Shown piece after piece: positions 14,789-21,417 of a DNA stretch of 64,000 bases. The position numbers and the translations under genes are program-made. Within the stretch, counting starts at the first letter, position 1. Each line of letters begins with the position of its first letter. Under the pieces are notes generated by a model that did not search any database, was not told where the DNA came from, and saw nothing but the letters and a program-made list of their open reading frames with translations. The DNA is taken from the NCBI GenBank assembly GCA_900555265.1, contig UNSL01000003.1, forward strand, positions 1 through 64,000, in the 5' to 3' direction. Origin of the DNA: Candidatus Saccharimonadota bacterium. Lineage in GTDB: Bacteria > Patescibacteriota > Saccharimonadia > Saccharimonadales > Saccharimonadaceae.

Positions 14789-17209
14789 ATGGAACATAAT
14801 AGAACGTTATCAATAATAAAAGACCGTAAAGCCAAGAGATTTTTTATCCTTGGCGGTTTTATTGTTGTTAGCGCAGCTTTAGGATTTATGTTTTTGAACT
14901 CTCAGCAAAGTCGTGCGACTATTCCTAGTGGTAGTAAGCAGATTGAAGTGAGGCAAGTTTCTTATCGACTGTACGAATCGTCCAATGGTATTAATCCAGG
15001 CAGTCCGTTGGCAAATACCAACACCGCTGCCGCATTACCAAAAGTCGGCGCTGATTTTAGGCTGAGGGTTGGTCTGCAAAATAAGAGTGCATATTTTAAA
15101 AAATTAGCTGAATACGGAAGTGGGTCTGAGCATAACTGTGCCATTATGTCGGATGACAGTGTTTATTGTTGGGGTAATGGTCAGTATGGAGTTCTTGGCA
15201 CTAATTCAACCACCTCATCAACGACCCCAGTGCCTGTATACGCACAAGACGTCCTCAACGGGAAGACCATCAAGCAAGTCACCGCCGGTTTTTATCACAC
15301 TTGTGTAATCGCTTCTGACGATAAAGATTATTGCTGGGGCTATGGCTTAGCTGGAAGGCTAGGGAATAATAGTGTAGTTCAGCGTAATGCTCCATATCCA
15401 GTTAGAGAATTCGCAACCACAGTCGTCTCTCAAATTGCGGCGGGTAATGAGCATACTTGTTCGCTTAACTCGGAGAGAAAATTGTACTGTTGGGGTAGAG
15501 GTGTAAATGGAGAATTAGGTCGTGATGTTTTCTTAGGCTCAACCACGCCAACGGCGGTTAATATGAACAACTTTGGAACAGAGTCGGTTAAGCAGGTTGT
15601 GGCAGGAGATAAATTCACGTGCGCTGCGACGGTTGAAGGCAAAGCATTCTGCTGGGGGTCTAATGATAAGGGAAGGACTGGAATAGGACTTGCTACCAGT
15701 AAAACTCAATATCCTACTGAAGTCAAAGGTTTTAATGGAAAAAAAGTTGAGTCAATATCTGCTGGTGATTCACATGCTTGTGCTGTTATTTCTGGTGGTC
15801 AGGAAGTATATTGTTGGGGAAAAAATGACAAGGGTCAGTTGGGTGTTACAGCGATGGGTTATAGAAATATTGCTTCAAGAGTTCCTTTTGGCAGTAGTGT
15901 CTTTTCTGGAGGGAAGACTATTAAAAATGTTTACGCTGGCGGTGAATTCACGTGTGTAGTACTGAGTACTGGCGAAATTTATTGCTGGGGTGACAATTCT
16001 AAGGGTCAAATGGGTAGTGGGGCTGCTACAGGATTTTTGCCCTCTCCTGTAAAAGTGAATGTCCCATTTGCGAGTTCTGGTGAAACTTCCATGTATGTAG
16101 GTAAAGACTTTTTATGTGCTTTACGTACGGGTGAGATGTATTGTTGGGGCAATAATAACAAGGGTCAGGTAGGGAATGGCCAGTCGAGTAATAGTCCTGT
16201 CACGCGCCCTACGCTAATAGCGCCTCCAGGAGGAGCTGTTGAATCCTCGTCAATGAAGCTGCGCGTCGAATATGCAAAAAAGGGTAGTGCGGCAACTTGT
16301 TCGGCGGTAAATAGTTCAGATTGGCAAGTCGTGACTGGAGCGTCAAAACTTGCTTATTCTGTGAGCGGTCCCGCTGACGGCACCAATATCAATAGTAATT
16401 TGTCTGATCCAGAATTGCCGACAGGGACTATCGCTTCTCGGCCTCAAAGCCTGGTGAGAAAAAGCGGAGTGGCTGGAACGTTCACGAATGTGCAGAAAAT
16501 ATCTGCTGGCGAAGTGGGCGTGTGGGACTTGGTGCTTGTTGATAAGGGGCTTGATAGGAACGAAAATTATTGCGTCCGCGTAGCAACCGACACGACTGCC
16601 GCTCCTGGATCTAGTATTGATAGCTACATAATGTATCCAGAATTTAAGACTGCTCCTGGGTCGTTAGATATTCGTTTTAGGGATAATGCTGGCGCCACAA
16701 TTACGGATACTGGTACGAAGTTTGATAACTCCACTATGAGTAATAGCAGCGTAGCCACCAGCGCTTTCTTGTCTAACTCAAGCTCGAAGCAAATTGAAGT
16801 GACAAATACACAGACCAGCTCTGGGTGGAGCGTTGTGCTGTCGGCATCTGACGGCGCGACCGCCAAGTGGAAGCGAACTGGCGGCATGGAATCGTATATG
16901 TTCAACGGCACTAATGGCGATCAGGGATTTCTGTCTGTCAATTTTGGAACATCATCCGTCTTAGCTTCGGGCAATTCATTGAGCGGTTCAACTTGCCAAA
17001 CATCAGGAATATCAAAGGGTGTTGATTCTCAATTTAAGGTAGGGACTGCTACGGCTAACGGCGTTACATTGATGAGCAGCAGCGGGTCAACTGGACAATT
17101 AGGGTGCGCATTTTTGCTACGGAACGTTCGATTAAACCAGATTATTCCAGCATATCAAAAACCAGGAACTTATGAACTACCAATGACATTAACGGTAACA
17201 GCGCAATAA
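14789..17209 (+). CDS. Surface protein with RCC1 repeats and WxL-like end
   Basis: An 806-aa exported protein. One membrane segment (about residues 18-37) follows a basic N-terminus. Seven RCC1-type blades come next, each with the pattern H/F-x-C-(x)n-Y/F-CWG-x-G-x-G, so each carries one cysteine pair. After a linker, the C-terminal 200 residues contain GWSVVL and end NQIIPAYQKPGTYELPMTLTVTAQ. That ending matches the 213-aa protein at 17985 (LTQAIPASQSAGTYTLPM) and resembles the WxL cell-wall domain of Firmicutes. The ATG at 14789 is preferred over the TTG at 14723, which lies in the promoter. It heads a four-gene surface cluster. The ligand of the propeller is unknown. Confidence 0.85.
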   Translation: MEHNRTLSIIKDRKAKRFFILGGFIVVSAALGFMFLNSQQSRATIPSGSKQIEVRQVSYRLYESSNGINPGSPLANTNTAAALPKVGADFRLRVGLQNKSAYFKKLAEYGSGSEHNCAIMSDDSVYCWGNGQYGVLGTNSTTSSTTPVPVYAQDVLNGKTIKQVTAGFYHTCVIASDDKDYCWGYGLAGRLGNNSVVQRNAPYPVREFATTVVSQIAAGNEHTCSLNSERKLYCWGRGVNGELGRDVFLGSTTPTAVNMNNFGTESVKQVVAGDKFTCAATVEGKAFCWGSNDKGRTGIGLATSKTQYPTEVKGFNGKKVESISAGDSHACAVISGGQEVYCWGKNDKGQLGVTAMGYRNIASRVPFGSSVFSGGKTIKNVYAGGEFTCVVLSTGEIYCWGDNSKGQMGSGAATGFLPSPVKVNVPFASSGETSMYVGKDFLCALRTGEMYCWGNNNKGQVGNGQSSNSPVTRPTLIAPPGGAVESSSMKLRVEYAKKGSAATCSAVNSSDWQVVTGASKLAYSVSGPADGTNINSNLSDPELPTGTIASRPQSLVRKSGVAGTFTNVQKISAGEVGVWDLVLVDKGLDRNENYCVRVATDTTAAPGSSIDSYIMYPEFKTAPGSLDIRFRDNAGATITDTGTKFDNSTMSNSSVATSAFLSNSSSKQIEVTNTQTSSGWSVVLSASDGATAKWKRTGGMESYMFNGTNGDQGFLSVNFGTSSVLASGNSLSGSTCQTSGISKGVDSQFKVGTATANGVTLMSSSGSTGQLGCAFLLRNVRLNQIIPAYQKPGTYELPMTLTVTAQ

Positions 17210-17217
17210 GGTTGAGT

Positions 17218-17925
17218 ATGAAAAATAGAGTAAAAAAATTATTCATCGTCATAACACTACTTGCTACTTTGAGTAGTCCTTATTCGGCTTTCGCGGATTC
17301 GTCGGCTAATTCTAATTTGTCGCAAGTAATTACTGACTGTACTCGCGATTCTCTGGAAACTGGCAGTCAGATGAATGAGTCAATTTGTCCGATTTTTCCG
17401 CCAAAGTTCTCTAAATTTGATTTGGTAAATGGGAAAGATTTGTTGGTATATGGCGTTTATGACGCGGTGCATACGGTAGCCAATCCTGCGACGGGTCAGC
17501 ACGATTTGAAGGTTGAGTTTGGTGGTAGGACTTTTGTTTTGGGACGGGATAGTGAGCTTAAAGTTAACGGAAATATATGGGTGTTGGATTTTTCAAATTG
17601 GCAGAATAATCATCCAGGTGATAATTTTATGCCGCTAGCTCCAGAACATACCTATAACGGTCGTGTTACAGCTAAACTAAAGGCTAATGCGACATCTCCG
17701 GAAGTAGTGCGGTTTGCTGATTTTTCATTTACGACTCCGAAAAAGACCATAGAAAAGACTATTGAAGATGTTATTGTTATTCCAAAGATTGTTAAAGAGA
17801 TAAGTAAGGCTTTGGCTAATACGGGAATTAATTTATGGATGATTATGGCTGCTGGCATTGGTGTAATTGTTGCGGCGTTCATTATGTTATTTATTGTTAA
17901 AAAACAGAAAAAGAGGGATGAATGA
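17218..17925 (+). CDS. Exported protein with LANTG sorting-like tail
   Basis: The 235-aa protein has a signal peptide (KKLFIVITLLATLSSPYSAFA). The middle domain includes two cysteines (ITDCTRD, ESICPIF) and a beta-rich part (YGVYDAVHTVANPATGQHDL). The C-terminus reads LANTG, then a hydrophobic span of about 24 residues, then KKQKKRDE. That is the layout of a sortase signal; LAxTG is the form recognised by class E sortases. No sortase gene is in the window, so simple membrane anchoring remains possible. The ATG at 17218 is eight bases after the preceding stop; aagg serves as ribosome site. Confidence 0.75.
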   Translation: MKNRVKKLFIVITLLATLSSPYSAFADSSANSNLSQVITDCTRDSLETGSQMNESICPIFPPKFSKFDLVNGKDLLVYGVYDAVHTVANPATGQHDLKVEFGGRTFVLGRDSELKVNGNIWVLDFSNWQNNHPGDNFMPLAPEHTYNGRVTAKLKANATSPEVVRFADFSFTTPKKTIEKTIEDVIVIPKIVKEISKALANTGINLWMIMAAGIGVIVAAFIMLFIVKKQKKRDE

Positions 17926-17984
17926 AAAAATAATCACAGTAATTATTAGCATAATAAATTAAATCAATTAAGTAAGGAGAAAAA

Positions 17985-18626
17985 ATGAAGAAATTAACAT
18001 TATTAATCATTGCGAGCGTAGGCGTAGTTGGTTTATTGGGATTGTACAATATGACGAATTCCTATGTTGCTAATGCCGCAACTACCGCCAGCTCTAAGCT
18101 TTCTCAGACAATTAACCCTGGGGTCTTGAGCACTGACATTCGTAATTCAAGTAATGTCGTGGTTAACAATCCAACATTTTCTATGGCAGCTAAAACTGTA
18201 TCGTTTTCGCAGCAGACTTCAACTGGAACATTTGGAGATAATCAGAATCGTATTTATGTTGAAAATCCGGGTGCTGCAAATAATGGCTGGACTCTGACTC
18301 TAAATGCTCTTCAGCCAGGGTCTGGTGTATGGGGCTCTGGATCTGACACTTATAAATATAATGCTAATGCCACTACTGGACAATTAACAGTTAATCCTTC
18401 GGCGGGAACAATTACTCCAGTAATTGGTTCAGGTACTGGTGTATTAAAAAACACTGCGACTGCATTTAGTGGAAGTAATCCAGTTAGATTAATGACAGCC
18501 TCAGCTAGTGCAGATAAAGTTTGGGCTGGCTATATTACGGGCATTGGATTGACTCAGGCTATTCCAGCTTCTCAGTCAGCTGGCACATATACTCTCCCAA
18601 TGGTTCAGACTGTCACGGCTATTTAA
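17985..18626 (+). CDS. WxL-like surface protein (213 aa)
   Basis: Signal peptide KKLTLLIIASVGVVGLLGLYNM, with Ala-rich cleavage region SYVANAATT. The mature part has the features of a WxL domain: NNGWTLTLNALQ holds the W-x-L motif, and the protein ends AIPASQSAGTYTLPMVQTVTAI. In Firmicutes, WxL domains bind peptidoglycan without a covalent link. No cysteines. A strong ribosome site (aaggag) precedes it and a strong terminator follows. It may pair with the DUF916-like protein encoded next, as WxL proteins do with their partners; the link to this phylum is my inference. Confidence 0.75.
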   Translation: MKKLTLLIIASVGVVGLLGLYNMTNSYVANAATTASSKLSQTINPGVLSTDIRNSSNVVVNNPTFSMAAKTVSFSQQTSTGTFGDNQNRIYVENPGAANNGWTLTLNALQPGSGVWGSGSDTYKYNANATTGQLTVNPSAGTITPVIGSGTGVLKNTATAFSGSNPVRLMTASASADKVWAGYITGIGLTQAIPASQSAGTYTLPMVQTVTAI

Positions 18627-18650
18627 TAAAAAGGCTTAAATTATTGAGCG

Positions 18651-18684
18651 AGAATAGGCATTCTGATGAGTGTCTATTCTTTTA
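18651..18684 (+). terminator. Rho-independent terminator after 17985 gene
   Basis: A 10-bp stem (AGAATAGGCA with TGTCTATTCT, one G-U) closes a 10-base loop and runs into TTTT. It separates the WxL-like gene from the anchor gene at 18731. Confidence 0.75.
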
Positions 18685-18730
18685 TGTGCGACATTGATAT
18701 AATAAGCATAATAGGTTTTTAAGGAGGGAT

Positions 18731-19720
18731 ATGAAGAGTTTGTTGTGGAGTAAGGTTATTGGAGCGGCAATGATTGCAGGGCTGATTTTGCCTGTGTCGG
18801 TGTCTGCTAATGGTATTGGTGGTCGACCAGCAAATCCTGATCCAAATAATCCCAGGACAAGCTCAATTTTCATCTATAATCTTTCTGGCGGCGCTTCGAA
18901 ATCTGACCAATTGTATGTTCAAAACGGGTCTGATAAAGAAGAAACGATTGAAGTTTATTCGGTTGACGGCACAGTTACAACAACTGGCGATATGACTTGC
19001 AAAGAGAAGTCGGAGGGTAAAGTTGGTGCGGGCAAGTGGGTTTCTGTCTCTAAGAAAGAGGTGACTCTTGGTGCGAACGAGAACACGCTTGTTGATTTTA
19101 CGGTAAATGTTCCAAGCAAAGCAGATGTTGGCGAGCATAATGCATGTATGGTTGTTCAACGGAAGGTTAAACAGGCGTCAAATAATGCTGGCGGTATTCA
19201 AGTTCAGACTCGTCAGGCTATCCGTATGGCGATAACTGTTCCTGGTGATATTCACCGCGACGTGACGATTGAGAAGTTTAATGTTAAGAATTCTAACAGT
19301 AGTCAATTGTATGAAATTGCCTTAAAAAATTCTGGCAATGTGTCGGCTGATGTTGACGTAAAGTTAGTCGTGAAAGACCCGATGGGAAATGTTGTCTATA
19401 AAAACGGTGGCGTGAATGCGATGATTGCGAATGAGACGCGGCAGTTTAATTTTGATAGCAATTTAGCGCCGTTTTGGGGCGGAAAATATAAGGTAGAGTT
19501 GTCGATTTCCTATAAAAAGAAGGCTGGTGAGTGGGGAATTAGCCAGGACCAAAATGAGCTAATAACAAAAACCGCCGAGTCAAAAGAATTGTTCTTCTGG
19601 CCGTCAACTACAGCGTTAATGATGATTGGTGGTGGAATACTTTTGTTCATTATTTTGATAGTGATAATTGTCATAAAATCAAAACGGAACAAAAAAACTG
19701 TTCAATTTAAAAAACGTTGA
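18731..19720 (+). CDS. DUF916-like surface anchor protein
   Basis: A 329-aa membrane-anchored protein. A signal peptide (about 1-26) is followed by GGRPANPDPNNPRTSSIFIYNLSGG, then an Ig-like domain with YVQNGSDKEETIEVY and VPSKADVGEHNACMVVQR. A second Ig-like domain follows (FNVKNSNSSQLYEIALKNSGNVSADVDVKL). A C-terminal membrane helix (about 295-318) ends in a Lys/Arg tail. This order, two Ig-like domains then one helix, is that of the DUF916/DUF3324 proteins that accompany WxL proteins in Firmicutes. A very strong ribosome site (aaggaggg) precedes the ATG. Likely the membrane partner of the WxL-like proteins upstream. Confidence 0.75.
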   Translation: MKSLLWSKVIGAAMIAGLILPVSVSANGIGGRPANPDPNNPRTSSIFIYNLSGGASKSDQLYVQNGSDKEETIEVYSVDGTVTTTGDMTCKEKSEGKVGAGKWVSVSKKEVTLGANENTLVDFTVNVPSKADVGEHNACMVVQRKVKQASNNAGGIQVQTRQAIRMAITVPGDIHRDVTIEKFNVKNSNSSQLYEIALKNSGNVSADVDVKLVVKDPMGNVVYKNGGVNAMIANETRQFNFDSNLAPFWGGKYKVELSISYKKKAGEWGISQDQNELITKTAESKELFFWPSTTALMMIGGGILLFIILIVIIVIKSKRNKKTVQFKKR

Positions 19721-19737
19721 GTTTATAAAAAAAGTGA

Positions 19738-19743
19738 TAGAAT
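19738..19743 (+). promoter_or_regulatory. -10 box of the LiaF-like gene
   Basis: TAGAAT ends six bases before the ATG at 19750; no ribosome site is present. Probably leaderless. Confidence 0.5.
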
Positions 19744-19749
19744 AGATGT

Positions 19750-20439
19750 ATGAAGAAAAGTTCTCTGATTAGAGCGTTTTTGAGCATTGTAATCGTGGCG
19801 CTCGGCGGGGTTTTACTATTGAAGAACCTCGATATTATCAACATTAGCTGGGATATTTTCTGGGGTACGGTTTGGGCTGCAGGATTTGTATTGTCTGGGC
19901 TGGTGAATATATTCAATTATCGAAATAAAACGGCGTGGATTTGGGGATTATTACTAGTTGCGATTGGCATTCTGATTGGCTTAAATTCCTACGGAATAGT
20001 TGATGTTAGTATCTGGAAGGTATTCTGGCCTGTAGTTTTGATTGCTGCTGGTTTGGCAATGATGTTTAATACTAGCCCTAAGGGTGTTAAGCGTTCTAAA
20101 AAGTTGGATAAAGACGGCGGCATTGGTAATGAGAAAATTGCTTGTTTTTGGGGCGAAGAAGACGCTGTAAAAGGTGATTATACTGGCGGTTCGTTGGTTG
20201 CGATATTTGGTGGCGTGGATTTGGATTTGCGTCAAGCAAAGATTAAAGACGGTTCTGTGATTGAAATTTTTACATTTTGCGGTGGCGTTAATATTACTTT
20301 GCCAGACGATGTAATTATCGAGAACGAAGTGCGCGGATTTTTGGGCGGAACTGATGATAAAACTCTACCTAAAGATTCTGCCAAAAAGACTCTATGTCTG
20401 AAGGGTGAGTGTATTTTAGGCGGTCTGGAAATTAAATAA
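19750..20439 (+). CDS. LiaF-like membrane protein
   Basis: Four hydrophobic helices occupy residues 1-105 (the LiaI-LiaF-TM region), each pair ending in a tryptophan motif (ISWDIFWGTVWAAGFVLSG, VSIWKVFWPVVLIAAG). The C-terminal 100 residues (FWGEEDAVKGDYTGGSLVAIFGGVDLDLRQAKI) form the right-handed beta domain of LiaF/DUF2154 (toastrack-type), with the usual IFGGVDLDL signature. LiaF-type proteins act in cell-envelope stress sensing in Firmicutes. Its own leaderless promoter sets it apart from the surface cluster upstream. Confidence 0.85.
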   Translation: MKKSSLIRAFLSIVIVALGGVLLLKNLDIINISWDIFWGTVWAAGFVLSGLVNIFNYRNKTAWIWGLLLVAIGILIGLNSYGIVDVSIWKVFWPVVLIAAGLAMMFNTSPKGVKRSKKLDKDGGIGNEKIACFWGEEDAVKGDYTGGSLVAIFGGVDLDLRQAKIKDGSVIEIFTFCGGVNITLPDDVIIENEVRGFLGGTDDKTLPKDSAKKTLCLKGECILGGLEIK

Positions 20440-20444
20440 AGTTC

Positions 20445-20473
20445 TTGGGATTTTGATGAAAACGCGCTACAAT
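20445..20473 (+). promoter_or_regulatory. Promoter of the T-box leader transcript
   Basis: TTGGGA, a 17-base spacer, TACAAT. Start expected near 20480. An 8-bp inverted repeat (GAAAACGC at 20458-20465 and GCGTTTTC at 20483-20490) brackets the -10 box; it has no T-run and so is not a convincing terminator. Confidence 0.6.
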
Positions 20474-20479
20474 AACAGT

Positions 20480-20709
20480 AGGGCGTTTTCGCGTATGTTG
20501 AATTGGCGTGAAATGAGCGGTTATCAGCCGTGAAGTCTGCGGGAAGAAATTGGCATGAAGTCGAGATTAGAACCTGCCGTGAGCTTGCGTAAATAGCAAA
20601 TAAAGAGCTGAAAGAGTCGCTTCTTTTGGAATCGAGATGGTACCGTCCGCATAAAACACCTGAGCGGATTCTCGAAGTCAAAAGAGGTGATTTTTAATTT
20701 AGGAGAATT
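20480..20709 (+). promoter_or_regulatory. T-box riboswitch (tRNA-Ile sensing, predicted)
   Basis: The 230-base leader ends in a T-box antiterminator/antisequestrator fold. TGGTACC at 20638-20644 fits the invariant TGGNACC, and its T would pair with an A discriminator, as in tRNA-Ile. It is bulged between helix A1 (TCGAGA 20632-20637 with TCTCGA 20670-20675) and helix A2 (TCCGC 20646-20650 with GCGGA 20664-20668). A1 extends outward: 20621-20630 pairs with 20678-20687. A competing hairpin is possible between CACCT 20657-20661 and AGGTG 20685-20689, followed by ATTTTTAATTT. The ribosome site at 20701 lies beyond, so control could be of transcription or translation. The specifier codon was not fixed; ATC at 20523 and ATT near 20569 are candidates. 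ileS is the second gene downstream. Confidence 0.8.
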
Positions 20710-21417
20710 ATGGCAAAAACAGCATATTATCCACCAGAATACAGAAAGAAAGAATTTAATTGTGCACACTGTAAGGTATTTGCACATCAAACATGGATCA
20801 GTAATTTGCGCGGCGAACTAGTTGATGTGATAGCTCTCAATTCACCTAATAATCCTAGCGAGGAGCTCTCGCCGCCAGGTCTATTTGCCGCATCAAAATG
20901 TGCATATTGTAATAAATGGTCTATCTGGATTGAAGAGTCTTTAGTTTATCCAGTGCAAATTATAGTAGAAGATCCGAACGACGATATGCCAGATGAGGTT
21001 AAAGAGCTATATATAGAGTCTGCTCAAGTTTTGCCTACTTCACCGCGCGCGGCTGCAGTACTACTAAGGTTGGGGCTGCAGATACTTCTCGGCGCCGTGG
21101 GGGGTGGTGGCAAAAATATAAATAATAATATAAAAAAAATAGTTGAGTCGGGTGTTGACCGTGAAACACAAAGGGCTCTAGATATTCTAAGGGTGTTTGG
21201 TAATAGTGGAGCTCACCCTGAGGAGATTAAGCTTGATGAAAATCCTGACCTGGTGTATGAAATGTATGAGCTAATGAACATTGTTACCGATAGACTCATT
21301 ACTCGGAAGAATAAGATAGATGAATTATATGACATTTTGCCAGAGAAAAAGAAAGATTATATTAAATTACGAGATAGTAAAAATAAGAATAAGAATAAGA
21401 ATAAGGAGAAATTATAA
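20710..21417 (+). CDS. DUF4145 domain protein
   Basis: A 235-aa protein. The N-terminal third has two CxxC pairs (FNCAHCKVF, SKCAYCNKW), probably a zinc-binding unit. The second part is a DUF4145 domain: SPRAAAVLLRLGLQILL, then RALDILRVFGNSGAHPEE. DUF4145 is also found fused to restriction and toxin-like nucleases, but no nuclease motif is seen here. The tail is a KNKNKNKNK run from an imperfect AATAAG repeat (21378-21410). It sits between a T-box leader and ileS and shares one base with the ileS start (TAATG). Why a DUF4145 protein would be under tRNA-Ile control is unknown. Confidence 0.8.
   Translation: MAKTAYYPPEYRKKEFNCAHCKVFAHQTWISNLRGELVDVIALNSPNNPSEELSPPGLFAASKCAYCNKWSIWIEESLVYPVQIIVEDPNDDMPDEVKELYIESAQVLPTSPRAAAVLLRLGLQILLGAVGGGGKNINNNIKKIVESGVDRETQRALDILRVFGNSGAHPEEIKLDENPDLVYEMYELMNIVTDRLITRKNKIDELYDILPEKKKDYIKLRDSKNKNKNKNKEKL

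Noticed and set aside
20458-20490. GAAAACGC/GCGTTTTC hairpin as terminator of the LiaF-like gene
   Set aside because: It has no T-run and encloses the -10 box of the T-box promoter; recorded as an inverted repeat instead.
21370-21414. AATAAG microsatellite as a slippage-controlled switch
   Set aside because: The repeats are imperfect and six bases long, so length changes would stay in frame; only the Lys/Asn tail would vary.
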